Assembly (NCBI GenBank): GCA_944321885.1
Contig: CALUNB010000029.1
Span: 1-33,594 of the forward strand
DNA from: an uncultured Bacteroidales bacterium
Lineage (GTDB): Bacteria; Bacteroidota; Bacteroidia; Bacteroidales; P3
Reading direction: 5' to 3'
DNA length: 33,594 bases
Shown here: one piece after another, positions 15,189-23,918 of the stretch
How positions within the stretch are numbered: position 1 is the first letter of the stretch
Layout: each line of letters starts with the position of its first letter
The notes under the pieces: model-generated
Told to the model about the DNA's origin: nothing
What the model saw: the letters and a program-made list of their open reading frames with translations, nothing else
Databases searched by the model: none
Position numbers and translations under genes: made by a program

Positions 15189-16865
15189 CTATCCGGCAGG
15201 ATGCAGGTTCATGGGATTTCTTCCTGATTTTTGGGTGGCGGCTTCCCGGTTGAACCGGAAAAGGTAGGTGTCGGGTGCTTTCATGAAATAAACCGCCTGG
15301 AAGAGGTCAGGATTTTTCTGGATGGCTGGATACAAGTATCTTGCGGTGGAGCTGTATCCTAATTGGTCCAGAACCACGAATTCCACGTTTTTCTTTACCA
15401 AATCGGCAATGAGGCTGTCTGCTTCGAGCGTATAACGGTAGTTGGTCACCCGGCTGCTGGGCGAGTAGTAACCGAACAATTCAGGTTTACGGCAGCATAC
15501 GATGCTACCGGGGAAATCCTTTTCCACAGCTTGGGCCAAGGCAAAATAGTTGGTATATGCCATGGGATAGGGTTGCTGGTTGCTTTGGCGGAGTTCTTGG
15601 ACAGGGCGGACCATCGGAATGGCCATCAACAGGGAAACCAAGGGCCAGAGCCGGTTGTTTTTCAATGGCTTTTTTCGGAAAAACAGGCGGATACCGTAAA
15701 AAACACCTGTGTAGAAAAAAACAAACAGGAAGGGAATCAAGGGAACCACATAGCGGGTCCCGTTTCCCCCATGCCAAAGGGCGAAGACCCCGATATTGGC
15801 CAAAAGGAATCCCAAGAAGGCCCAACGGAGTTTGTCCGTGTTCCAAATGCCCCAAATCACGAGGGCCACGATGACCAAGCCTCCGAGGATGGAACCGAAA
15901 CCGTTTCCCGGGCTATCGATGAAAGGGAAAAGCAGGGTCTTGAATCCTTGGATTACCGTATCATCGATATTGGTCAGCATTTTGTCTATCATTTCCCCGA
16001 CGGAAGAGATGCTGCCTTCTTCCGGCCGCCACGGATTGACTGTCATGACAGTTCCTAAGTACCGGCCTTTGATACCATGGACCGCGTTCCTGATCATCCA
16101 AGGGAGCAGGCAAAGGACCATGCCGCCCAAAGAGGCCAAAGAGGCTTTCCATTCCTTACGGAACAAAAAGAAGACCCATACGGCGAACAGGCAGGAAACC
16201 CCGATGGTCCGTATGTAATAGGATGCGGCGGCGAAGAGGAAGGCCGTGTAGAAATAGGGGGATTGGTAAAAACGGAATGGGGAACCGTCTGTTCCGTTGG
16301 TACTTTTTCCCCGGGCTTGCCGGTCGTAAAGGAAAAGCGAAGCCAAGGATAAGACCGTGGCCAAGAGGTAGGAAATTTCCGACATGGCGATTCCTGCAAA
16401 GTGCATGAGGCTTGGGCTGAGCAAGCTGAGCATGGCGATGGAAAATGCCAAGCACGTTTGCCGGGTCGTTTTTAACGTGATGAAGTAGAGAATGGAAACT
16501 GCCAAGAAGAGAAATACGCCGTTCAGAATTTTGAATCCAATCAGGGAATCCATTCCCAAACGGATGAAAACCGACAGGAGGAAAGGGTAACCGGGAGGGA
16601 AATGGGAGGCTGGGACATAGTTCCCTTCAAGGTCCACGTTCGAATATCCATGTCCTTCGGCCAGGGTATGTGCCAATTTGATGTACGAAGCATTGTCCCC
16701 GTTCAAATCCAGCTTGGGATCCAAGGTGTATGCATAAATCCCGATGAAGCAGAGGGTGAAAATTCCCCAAGCCAGCCAAGGAAGAAGTCTTTGGAAACGG
16801 TGGGGCTGGCTGTTTCCTTTTCCGGTGAAGCCGGTAGACGAAGAGGAAACTTGTTGATTTTTCAT
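15189..16865 (-). CDS. GT-C family glycosyltransferase (PMT/ArnT-like)
   Basis: A 558-residue polytopic membrane protein with about ten hydrophobic segments. The first extracytoplasmic loop has DLNGDNASYIKLAHTLAEGHGY (about 53-74), the acidic loop expected of GT-C enzymes that use polyprenyl-phosphate-linked sugars as donors, followed by HFPPGYPFLL. A soluble C-terminal region follows the last span. It probably transfers a sugar to a periplasmic acceptor (glycan, lipid or protein), but neither sugar nor acceptor can be read from sequence. The start overlaps the stop of the GT2 gene as ATGA, showing translational coupling. GtrA follows, supporting a synthase, transferase and flippase set. Confidence 0.85.
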   Translation of the reverse strand: MKNQQVSSSSTGFTGKGNSQPHRFQRLLPWLAWGIFTLCFIGIYAYTLDPKLDLNGDNASYIKLAHTLAEGHGYSNVDLEGNYVPASHFPPGYPFLLSVFIRLGMDSLIGFKILNGVFLFLAVSILYFITLKTTRQTCLAFSIAMLSLLSPSLMHFAGIAMSEISYLLATVLSLASLFLYDRQARGKSTNGTDGSPFRFYQSPYFYTAFLFAAASYYIRTIGVSCLFAVWVFFLFRKEWKASLASLGGMVLCLLPWMIRNAVHGIKGRYLGTVMTVNPWRPEEGSISSVGEMIDKMLTNIDDTVIQGFKTLLFPFIDSPGNGFGSILGGLVIVALVIWGIWNTDKLRWAFLGFLLANIGVFALWHGGNGTRYVVPLIPFLFVFFYTGVFYGIRLFFRKKPLKNNRLWPLVSLLMAIPMVRPVQELRQSNQQPYPMAYTNYFALAQAVEKDFPGSIVCCRKPELFGYYSPSSRVTNYRYTLEADSLIADLVKKNVEFVVLDQLGYSSTARYLYPAIQKNPDLFQAVYFMKAPDTYLFRFNREAATQKSGRNPMNLHPAG

Positions 16866-17629
16866 TCTTTGGCAGGTTGGACGGTTTTAGGGAAGAGTTT
16901 GCTTTTGGCAAGCCCCCATTTGCAGAGCCGGTACAGGAAGGCGACCCGAAGGACGCCCAAACCGTAAATGCTGGAACGTTTGAGGTTGATGGAAGATGCC
17001 TCGGCGAAATATTTGGTCGGGCAGGTTACTTCCCCGATTTCATATCCGGCATAGAAGATTTGTGCCAGCATTTCGTTGTCGAACACGAAATCGTCTGAAT
17101 CCACGTTGTAATCGATGGAGCGCAACACTTGGGCGGAAAAGGCCCGGTAGCCGGTATGGTATTCGGAAAGCTTTTGGTGCAGGAGCGTGTTTTCGAGCCA
17201 GGTCAGAATCCGGTTGGCCACGTATTTGACAAGCGGCATGCCGCCTTTCCTGGCTCCTTTGCCGAGAATGCGGGATGCCAGGCATACGGGATAGACTTCG
17301 TTGGCTATCATATAGGCCATGGAATGCACCAGTTTGGGTGTGTATTGGTAGTCGGGATGAACCATGACCACGATGTCGGCCCCGATTTCCAAGGCCCGGT
17401 CGTAGCAGGTTTTTTGGTTTCCGCCATATCCTCTGTTGTGATCATGTACCAGGATTTCCTTGATGCCTAATTCCTTGGCCTTTTGTACGGTATTATCGGA
17501 TGAACAATCATCGGTCACGATGACTTCGTCCACGATGTCGAAAGGAATTTCAGCATAGGTTTGTTCCAACGTTTTTTCCGCATTGTAGGCCGGCATGACA
17601 ACAACGACTTTTTTCCCTTTAATCATCAT
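16862..17629 (-). CDS. GT2 polyprenyl-phosphate sugar synthase (GtrB/DPM-like)
   Basis: A 255-residue family 2 glycosyltransferase resembling dolichyl/undecaprenyl-phosphate mannosyl- or glucosyltransferases. Motifs are VVVVMPAYNAEKTLEQT (about 9-25), the DDCSSDNT acid cluster (41-48), HPDYQYTP (95-102), and a late YHTGYRAFS (about 157-165). It lacks the C-terminal membrane spans of classical GtrB, so it is more like soluble DPM1. It would charge the lipid carrier used by the GT-C enzyme whose ATG overlaps its stop. The first of two adjacent Met codons is used as start. A divergent promoter region separates it from the flavodiiron gene. Confidence 0.9.
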   Translation of the reverse strand: MMIKGKKVVVVMPAYNAEKTLEQTYAEIPFDIVDEVIVTDDCSSDNTVQKAKELGIKEILVHDHNRGYGGNQKTCYDRALEIGADIVVMVHPDYQYTPKLVHSMAYMIANEVYPVCLASRILGKGARKGGMPLVKYVANRILTWLENTLLHQKLSEYHTGYRAFSAQVLRSIDYNVDSDDFVFDNEMLAQIFYAGYEIGEVTCPTKYFAEASSINLKRSSIYGLGVLRVAFLYRLCKWGLAKSKLFPKTVQPAKE

Positions 17630-17691
17630 TTAAGGATTGAATGCAACCAACTTTGCAGATTCCATCCCCGGAATCTGTTTACAAAAGTATG

Positions 17692-17699
17692 TAATTTTC
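17692..17699 (-). promoter_or_regulatory. Possible -7 element for the glycosyltransferase cassette
   Basis: On the minus strand TACTTTTG followed by TAAAC matches TAnnTTTG. It lies 63 bases upstream of the GT2 ATG. No clear -33 TTTG at the ideal spacing. Confidence 0.5.
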
Positions 17700-17721
17700 A
17701 TAGAAAACAGGAATGTATGGA

Positions 17722-17755
17722 TTGAGGAAACGAATCGGGAAAATTCATATCTTTG
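17722..17755 (+). promoter_or_regulatory. Promoter of the flavodiiron protein gene
   Basis: TATCTTTG at 17748-17755 followed by TAAAT is a strong Bacteroidota -7 element. TTG at 17722-17724 is a weaker -33 with a 23-base spacer. Transcription from about 17762 would give a leader of about 110 bases before the ATG at 17872. Confidence 0.6.
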
Positions 17756-17871
17756 TAAATTATGGCCGGGAAGAAAGGAGCGCCCGGCAGCTTGTCCTGT
17801 CATGAATCCGGTTTCCCGGCTTTGCGGGACAGTGAAATTCCAGGTTCTTGTAACATACAATAGATTTACTT

Positions 17872-19074
17872 ATGAAAAACAGCGAGGTTGTCAACTTGGC
17901 ACCGGGTATCGATTGGGTCGGTATCTTGGATTTTGGTATTGTGACTTTTGACGTGGTAATGGAAACCCGGTATGGCACCACTTATAATTCGTATGTGGTC
18001 AAAGGGAACGACAAGGTCGCCTTGATTGAAACGGCAAAAGCCACCTTTTTCGACGAATACATTGAAAAGGTGAAGGCGGTGGTGGATCCCGCGCAAATCG
18101 ATTATCTTGTTTTGGACCATACCGAGCCGGATCATTCGGGTTCGCTTGCCCGTTTGCTCGCCTTGTGCCCCAAGGCCAAGGTCATCGCCAGCGCGGCGGC
18201 TTTGAAATATTTGAAAGATATTGTCAATGAAGATTTTCCTTGCCAGGCTGTGCGTGAAGGGGATCAAATCGATTTGGGAGGTAAAACCCTGAAATTCATA
18301 GGTGCCAGCAATTTGCATTGGCCCGACAGCATTTATACTTATGTGCCGGAAGACAAGGTTTTGTTCACCTGCGATTCTTTCGGGGCTCACTTCGCCCATC
18401 CGGACAAGAAGATTTTCGATGACGAGGTAGGGGATTACCGGGATGCTTTCGACTATTATTTTGCTGCCATCCTGCGGCCTTTCAGCCGTTTCTTCCTGCG
18501 TGCCATCGAAAAAGTGGAAGCTTTGGATATCCGGATGATTTGCCCGGGGCATGGTCCTGTTTTGCGTTCGCATTGGAAAGAATGTGTGGAACATTCCAAG
18601 GCTATGTGCGAGGAATTTGTCAAGTTGCCGCAGAAAGACTTGGTTTTTGTCGCCTATGTTTCGGCTTACGGCTATACGCGGACTTTGGCAGAAAAGATTG
18701 CCCAAGGTATCGAATCGGAAGGTTTGCAAGTGGATTTGTGCGATGTGGAGAAGCTGGGTGTCGAAGAAATCGCTTCCCATGCGGAGAAGGCTTCGGCCTT
18801 GCTTTTCGGCTCCCCGACCATCAACCAGAACGCCTTGCCGCCTTTGTATAACTGCTTTGCCGCTTTGACCCCCTTGCGCGACCGGGGCAAATTGGCCGGA
18901 GCTTTCGGTTCCTACGGTTGGAGCGGGGAAGCCAAGGATGTCATTGAAGCCAATATCCAGGCTTCGAAACTGGATTTTGCCGGTGAAAGCTATTTTGTCA
19001 AATTCAAGCCGAGCGAGGCGGAATTGCAGGGGGCTTTCGAGTATGGGGTCCGGTTCGCCCAAAAATTGAAGTAG
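17872..19074 (+). CDS. Flavodiiron protein (O2/NO reductase)
   Basis: A 400-residue cytosolic protein that reduces oxygen to water or nitric oxide to nitrous oxide in anaerobes. The N-terminal metallo-beta-lactamase-like domain (about 1-250) keeps the diiron ligands: H83-x-E85-x-D87-H88 (HTEPDHSG), H149, D168 and H227 (CPGHGPV). The C-terminal flavodoxin domain (about 258-400, starting VFVAYVSAYGYTRTLAEKI) binds FMN. Length matches two-domain FprA/ROO-type enzymes. No rubredoxin gene is adjacent, so the electron donor is encoded elsewhere or the donor pathway differs. A terminator follows. Confidence 0.94.
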   Translation: MKNSEVVNLAPGIDWVGILDFGIVTFDVVMETRYGTTYNSYVVKGNDKVALIETAKATFFDEYIEKVKAVVDPAQIDYLVLDHTEPDHSGSLARLLALCPKAKVIASAAALKYLKDIVNEDFPCQAVREGDQIDLGGKTLKFIGASNLHWPDSIYTYVPEDKVLFTCDSFGAHFAHPDKKIFDDEVGDYRDAFDYYFAAILRPFSRFFLRAIEKVEALDIRMICPGHGPVLRSHWKECVEHSKAMCEEFVKLPQKDLVFVAYVSAYGYTRTLAEKIAQGIESEGLQVDLCDVEKLGVEEIASHAEKASALLFGSPTINQNALPPLYNCFAALTPLRDRGKLAGAFGSYGWSGEAKDVIEANIQASKLDFAGESYFVKFKPSEAELQGAFEYGVRFAQKLK

Positions 19075-19100
19075 TCTATATAGATTGAGTGTTTTCGGAG

Positions 19101-19146
19101 TACCGGGTATGGGGCAGTTTTGGTTGCCGTGTATCCGGTATTTTTT
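19101..19146 (+). terminator. Intrinsic terminator after the flavodiiron gene
   Basis: TACCGGGTATG (19101-19111) pairs with TGTATCCGGTA (about 19130-19140), allowing G-U pairs, and is followed by six T (19141-19146). Its position argues against the CAP gene starting upstream of 19141. Confidence 0.65.
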
Positions 19147-19212
19147 ATGGGGAGAGAGGTTTCTTTTCAGGATTGCAAGAAATTTTGGACAGCTTTTTTA
19201 AGAGGATTGGCT

Positions 19213-19881
19213 ATGAGTAGGTTCTTGATTTTAATGTTCGTTTTCATTTGGGGGCTTGGAGGATGCTTACGGGCTGAGCCATGGCCCGACAGCTTGAACA
19301 CGGCTGCGGGGCTTGCGTCCTTGTCTCCGATGGAGCAGGAGATTGTTTTCGAGGTGAATAAATTGCGTTCGAACCCTAAGCGTTATGCCAAGGAAGTGGT
19401 GGAACCTTTCCTGGAGCGTTTTTCGGAGAACGATAAGGAGTATGAAATCGCGGACGGGGTTTGGATGCGGACCCAGGAGGGTGTAGCGGCTGTGAAAGAA
19501 TGTATTTCGGTCTTGAAGCGGGCCAAACCGCTTCCTATCCTGTATCCGGACGAGGTTCTGAACAAAGCGGCCCGCTCCCATACGCAAGACATGGCGGCTT
19601 CGTCTACTTTTTCCCATAACAGCAGTGATGGCAGCAGCTTTTCCGAGCGTGTCAAGCGTTTCGGCTTTGCGGGGAATGCTTGGGGCGAGAATCTGGCAGC
19701 GGGTTTCGAGGAGACAGCCGAAGATGCGGTCTTGCAATTGGTGATAGACGACGGGGTTCCCTCACGGGGTCATCGGAAAAACCTTTTGTCTCCGGACTTC
19801 AACGTAATCGGTGTAAGTTGCGGCCCGCATCCGGTTTGGCGGATTGTTTGTACGATGGATTTCGGCCGGATAGAGCGTTGA
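19213..19881 (+). CDS. CAP-domain (SCP/YkwD-like) lipoprotein
   Basis: A 222-residue exported protein. The start at 19213 yields a hydrophobic signal peptide (FLILMFVFIWGLGGC) with a lipobox-like LGGC and C18 as the lipidation site. The mature part is a CAP superfamily domain (about 40-219) with the usual conserved residues: H135 in FSHNSSDG, E159 in WGENLAAG and H187 in GHRKNLL, and a final CTMDFGR strand. Bacterial CAP proteins are secreted or surface proteins of mostly unknown activity. Upstream in-frame starts at 19120 and 19147 would include or abut the preceding terminator and disrupt the signal peptide. It appears monocistronic, with a bidirectional terminator downstream. Confidence 0.85.
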   Translation: MSRFLILMFVFIWGLGGCLRAEPWPDSLNTAAGLASLSPMEQEIVFEVNKLRSNPKRYAKEVVEPFLERFSENDKEYEIADGVWMRTQEGVAAVKECISVLKRAKPLPILYPDEVLNKAARSHTQDMAASSTFSHNSSDGSSFSERVKRFGFAGNAWGENLAAGFEETAEDAVLQLVIDDGVPSRGHRKNLLSPDFNVIGVSCGPHPVWRIVCTMDFGRIER

Positions 19882-20069
19882 AATAGGGGACGAAAAGGCG
19901 GGGTTGAGGTTCTGAAGTTCCGGTTCCCCCTTTGAAAACTTGTGAAAATTTGTGTTCGAGATGCTCAATAGAGAGACCTAAGATAGACTTGAAGGGAAAC
20001 AAAAGCTTGAAACTGTCCGTCCTGATTCGCTTTTTCCAAGATTGTAAAATTCCCGACAGCTTATAAAAA
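19882..20069. other. Gap after CAP gene, nothing clear
   Basis: No gene, promoter or repeat is supported in this stretch between the CAP stop and the bidirectional terminator. Minus-strand open frames crossing it read through the terminator and the CAP gene and are not credible. Confidence 0.4.
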
Positions 20070-20106
20070 AACCTTGCCAGAGTATCTCTGACAAGGTTTT
20101 CTTTAT
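20070..20106. terminator. Bidirectional intrinsic terminator
   Basis: AACCTTGCCAGAG (20070-20082) and CTCTGACAAGGTT (20086-20098) form a stem with a single mismatch and a 3-base loop. T-rich sequence follows on the plus strand and an A-run (20065-20071) precedes it, so it can serve both the CAP gene (plus) and gcvP (minus). Confidence 0.75.
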
Positions 20107-20125
20107 TTAGACACCACATTCAATC

Positions 20126-20236
20126 GGTGTGCCAGAATGGGTAAGATGCGAGGCGCTAAGAGCGAGAACGAAGGAGCGTACTGTTGCTACTTCGTAGCGA
20201 GCACAGGCTTCGCCACATTGCCCATTATGCCACGCC
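20126..20236 (+). repeat. 111-bp palindromic dispersed repeat, copy 1 (3' end of gcvP)
   Basis: The ends GGTGTGCCAGAATGGG and CCCATTATGCCACGCC are complementary at 13 of 16 positions, and inner segments continue the dyad. The stretch at about 20144-20181 matches the copy at 23919-24043 (other strand) at 36 of 38 bases. The element overlaps the gcvP 3' end and contains its stop codon. Confidence 0.8.
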
Positions 20237-23095
20237 GATTGGCCAGGTGCATTGCAGGTTACGATCCCCATACGCATCATCCACCTTACCGCAAGCCGGC
20301 CAGTACTTGTCATCGTGAGGCAGCGGGAAGGCCGCTTGCTGGCGGCTGTACGGGTACTTCCATTCATCGGCGCAAACCACTTGCTGGGTATGCGGGGCGT
20401 TCTTGATCACGTTGTTTTCGCGGTCGGCCTTGCCTTCTTCGATTTCCGCGATTTCCTTGCGGATGGCGATGAAAGCGTCCACTAAACGGTCGAGTTCGGA
20501 CAGGGGTTCGCTTTCGGTCGGTTCCACCATCAAGGTCCCATGTACCGGGAAGGCTACGGTCGGAGCGTGGAAACCATAGTCCATCAAACGTTTGGCAATA
20601 TCCCCGACTTGAACGTTGGCGCTCATCATGAAAGCGTTGCAGTCCAGAATCATTTCGTGGGCGTTCATGCCTTGTTTGCCGGTATAGAAAATCTTGTAAT
20701 GGTCTTTGAGCCTTGCACGCAGGTAGTTGGCGTTCAGAATCGCATATTCGGTAGCCGATTTCAGGCCTTCGGCACCCAGCATCCGGATGTAACCGTAGGT
20801 GATGGGCAAGATGAAGGCGCTGCCGTAAGGCGAGGATGAAACCGCCGTGCGCCCCGTATGGCTTACCGGAACGATGGCATGGTCGGGCAAGTACGGAGCC
20901 AAGTGCTTGGCCACGCAGATAGGACCTACGCCGGGACCACCGCCCCCGTGAGGCATGGCAAAGGTCTTGTGCAGGTTCAGGTGGCAAACGTCGGCTCCCA
21001 TGTAACCCGGGGAGGTCAAGCCTACCTGGGCGTTCATGTTGGCCCCGTCCATGTAGACCTGGGCACCGCAGCTGTGTACGATTTTGAGGATGTCGAGCAC
21101 CGCTTCTTCGAAAACCCCGTGGGTCGAAGGATAGGTAATCATCAAGCAGGAAATCTCCTTGCCGTATTGTTCCACCTTGGCTTTGAGGTCGTTCACGTCG
21201 ATTTCCCCTTCGGGCGTGGAAGCCACGACCACCACTTTCAGACCGGCCATGGCCGCCGAAGCGGGGTTGGTCCCGTGGGCCGAAGCCGGAATGAGGCAGA
21301 TGTTACGGTTGCTTTCGCCTTGGGCTTCCTGGTAGGCACGGATGACCGAAAGTCCGGTATATTCCCCGGCGGCGCCGGAGTTGGGTTGGAAGCTGGCCTT
21401 GTAGAAACCGGTGATTTCGCAAAGGTCTTTTTCCAAGCGGTCGATTAATTCGTGGTAGCCTTGGGCTTGGTTGGCAGGTACGAAAGGATGGATGCCGGCC
21501 ATTTCCGGGATGCTCAGGCACATCATTTCCGCCGCCGCATTCAGTTTCATCGTGCAGGAGCCTAAGGGAATCATGGCACGGTTCAGGGCCAAGTCCTTTA
21601 CTTCGAGCTTCTTGATATAGCGCATCATCTCGGTTTCGCTATGGTAGGTATTGAAAACCGGATGGGTCAGGTACGGGGTATCGCGGCGCAAGCTTTCCGG
21701 AATGTCTTCGAGGATTTCGTGCTTGCAGTTGCCGTGGCAGCAATGGCCGCCTCCGCAAACATGTTCCTTTTCAACAGCCTGGGCAAGGATACCGATGATT
21801 TCGCGTACATCGTCCAACGAGGTGGTTTCGTCGAGGCTGATGCTGAAATGGCGGTCGTCGATGTAGTTGAAGTTCATCCGGTGGTCCAAAGCGAGGCTGC
21901 GGACTTTTTCAATCGAAACCGGGCTTTCGAAGCAAACGGTGTCGAAGAAGACGGTATTGAGTTGACGGAAACCGTATTCGGCACCCCGTTTGGCCAGACG
22001 TTTGGTCAAGGCGTGGATGTCGAGGGCGATATCCCGGATGCCTTCCTGGCCATGGTAAACAGCGTACATGCCCGACATGACGGCCATCAAGGCTTGGGCC
22101 GTGCAGATGTTGGACGTGGCCTTGTCGCGTTTGATATGTTGTTCGCGGGTCTGGAGGGCCAAGCGGAGGGCTTGGTTGCCTTGGGCATCCACGGTGATAC
22201 CGATGATACGGCCCGGGATGGAACGTTTGAAATCGTTGGTGCAGGCAAAGAAACCGGCGGAAGGACCTCCGAAACCTAAAGGCAGACCGAAGCGTTGGCT
22301 GTTACCGAAAACGCAATCGGCACCGTCTTGTCCGGGAGCGCGTAATACGGCCAAGGCCATCAGGTCGGCCGCCACAGCTACCAGGACACCGGCTTGGTGG
22401 GCGGCATCGATGACCTTCTTGAGTTCATGAACCTGTCCGTTGCGGTCAACTTGTTGCAGGATAGCCCCGAAAACTTCGGGTCTGAACTGGTATTCTTCCA
22501 TTTTACCGAATTCCAGCTGGAACCCGAGCAAGTGGGCGCGGGTCTTGAGCACGCTGATGGTCTGGGGGAAAAGTCTTTCGTCCACGAAGCAGACCCGGGC
22601 ATCGGCTTTCACCTTGTCGCGGCTGCGGCCATGGTAGAACATGATCATGGCTTCGGCGGCTGCCGTGCCTTCATCCAGCAAAGAGGCGTTGGTCAAGGGT
22701 AGGCCGGTCATGTCGGAGACCATGGTCTGGTAGTTCAACAAGGCTTCCAGACGCCCTTGGGAGATTTCAGCCTGGTAGGGGGTATAGGAAGTGTACCAAC
22801 CCGGATTTTCCAAGATGTTGCGGGTAATCACGGCAGGCGTGATGGTATTGTAGTATCCCAAGCCGATATACGAACGGAATACTTGGTTCTTTGCTGCCAA
22901 GGCATGCAAGTGGTTCAAGTATTCGTATTCATTCATGGGAGCCGGCAAATCCAAGGGTTCGGGAAGACGGATGGCAGCCGGGACTGTCTTTTCAATCAAT
23001 TCATCCATGCTCCCTACCCCGATGGTTTGGAGCATCTTACGGGTCTGTTCAGGACCCGGCCCGTTGTGCCTGCGGGCAAAATTGTTTGTAATCAT
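20225..23095 (-). CDS. gcvP: Glycine dehydrogenase (decarboxylating), P-protein of glycine cleavage
   Basis: A 956-residue PLP enzyme that decarboxylates glycine and passes the aminomethyl group to lipoylated H-protein. It is a full-length homodimer-type P-protein carrying both halves in one chain. The PLP lysine is K710 in LHKTFAMPHGGGGPGVGP. The N-terminal NFARRHNGPG and the C-terminal KVDDAYGDRNLQCT are typical. The last residues WPIGVA and the TAA differ from the usual CxCPP-type ending and are encoded by a palindromic repeat at the 3' end, so the natural tail has probably been replaced. gcvT and gcvH are not adjacent. It is preceded by a rhomboid gene on the same strand. Confidence 0.95.
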   Translation of the reverse strand: MITNNFARRHNGPGPEQTRKMLQTIGVGSMDELIEKTVPAAIRLPEPLDLPAPMNEYEYLNHLHALAAKNQVFRSYIGLGYYNTITPAVITRNILENPGWYTSYTPYQAEISQGRLEALLNYQTMVSDMTGLPLTNASLLDEGTAAAEAMIMFYHGRSRDKVKADARVCFVDERLFPQTISVLKTRAHLLGFQLEFGKMEEYQFRPEVFGAILQQVDRNGQVHELKKVIDAAHQAGVLVAVAADLMALAVLRAPGQDGADCVFGNSQRFGLPLGFGGPSAGFFACTNDFKRSIPGRIIGITVDAQGNQALRLALQTREQHIKRDKATSNICTAQALMAVMSGMYAVYHGQEGIRDIALDIHALTKRLAKRGAEYGFRQLNTVFFDTVCFESPVSIEKVRSLALDHRMNFNYIDDRHFSISLDETTSLDDVREIIGILAQAVEKEHVCGGGHCCHGNCKHEILEDIPESLRRDTPYLTHPVFNTYHSETEMMRYIKKLEVKDLALNRAMIPLGSCTMKLNAAAEMMCLSIPEMAGIHPFVPANQAQGYHELIDRLEKDLCEITGFYKASFQPNSGAAGEYTGLSVIRAYQEAQGESNRNICLIPASAHGTNPASAAMAGLKVVVVASTPEGEIDVNDLKAKVEQYGKEISCLMITYPSTHGVFEEAVLDILKIVHSCGAQVYMDGANMNAQVGLTSPGYMGADVCHLNLHKTFAMPHGGGGPGVGPICVAKHLAPYLPDHAIVPVSHTGRTAVSSSPYGSAFILPITYGYIRMLGAEGLKSATEYAILNANYLRARLKDHYKIFYTGKQGMNAHEMILDCNAFMMSANVQVGDIAKRLMDYGFHAPTVAFPVHGTLMVEPTESEPLSELDRLVDAFIAIRKEIAEIEEGKADRENNVIKNAPHTQQVVCADEWKYPYSRQQAAFPLPHDDKYWPACGKVDDAYGDRNLQCTWPIGVA

Positions 23096-23209
23096 ATGGT
23101 TTTTATTTGATAATCATGTTGATAAATCGCTTTGGACGTGTCGGGGCACGCGCTGCGAATTTACGAAAGTTTTCCATTGGGCGGCACCCGTATAGGTGAC
23201 GAAAAAGTT

Positions 23210-23893
23210 TCAACGGATGCGGCTTCCGTGTTTCTGCCAGTATTTGATCAGGATGAATCCGAAAATCATGCCTCCCAGATGGGCGAAATGGGCGACCCCG
23301 TCGGCGGTACCGCCTATGCCGGCGAACAGCTCGATGGCCCCGTAGATGAGGACGAACCATTTGGCCTTGATGGGAATGAAAAAGTATAGATAGATAGGAA
23401 CGTTGGGGAAGCACATCCCGAACGCCAGCAATATCCCGAACACGGCCCCGGAAGCACCGATGGTGACAATCTGGTCCACTGTGTTTTGCACGACATAGGG
23501 AGGATATGTCTTGGCCATTCCGGCCACGTCGAAAGCCAGGACTCCGGTTTGGATCAAGGCGGCCCCGATACCTGTAACCAGATAATAGACCAAGAAGCGC
23601 TTGCTGCCCCAGTAATTTTCGAGGGCGTAGCCGAACATCCATAATGCAAACATGTTGAAGAACAGGTGAGAAAAGCTCCCGTGCATGAACATGTAGGTGA
23701 CAAACTGCCAGATATGGAAGTCGCGACCGGTGACATAGTGTAAGCCGAGCCATTTGTTCAAGTCGATTCCCAGCGTGGAAAAGCTGATGTCGGCCAAAAA
23801 GAACAGAGCATTGATGATAAGCAGGTGCTTGACCACCGGGGGCAGGAAGCTGAATCCTTGAATCCGGTAGTCGCCTTCGTTTTGTTGGTACAT
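23210..23893 (-). CDS. Rhomboid family intramembrane serine protease
   Basis: A 227-residue membrane protease with about six transmembrane segments. The catalytic dyad is visible: S148 in GASGAVFG and H205 in AHFAHLGGMIFG. The HGSFSHLFFNMFALWMFG motif (71-88) in the second to third segments is also typical. It would cleave transmembrane helices of unknown substrates. The start at 23893 (MYQQNEGDYRIQGF) is preferred, because the upstream extension runs toward a palindromic repeat. Rhomboid genes are frequent neighbours of mutL in Bacteroidota, often in pairs; only one is present here. Separated from mutL by a 125-bp palindromic element. Confidence 0.92.
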   Translation of the reverse strand: MYQQNEGDYRIQGFSFLPPVVKHLLIINALFFLADISFSTLGIDLNKWLGLHYVTGRDFHIWQFVTYMFMHGSFSHLFFNMFALWMFGYALENYWGSKRFLVYYLVTGIGAALIQTGVLAFDVAGMAKTYPPYVVQNTVDQIVTIGASGAVFGILLAFGMCFPNVPIYLYFFIPIKAKWFVLIYGAIELFAGIGGTADGVAHFAHLGGMIFGFILIKYWQKHGSRIR

Positions 23894-23918
23894 GGTTGTT
23901 TTAATTTTCAAATTCAGT

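Noticed and set aside
15363..16058. Long plus-strand open frame opposite the GT-C gene
   Set aside because: It is a low-information antisense shadow with no family features, while the minus strand encodes a clear membrane glycosyltransferase.
19799..20119. Minus-strand open frame between gcvP and the CAP gene
   Set aside because: It crosses a bidirectional terminator and overlaps the CAP gene end; no recognisable domain.
23096..23209. Glycine riboswitch upstream of gcvP
   Set aside because: The gap is short, and no tandem glycine aptamer core or typical pairing is visible.
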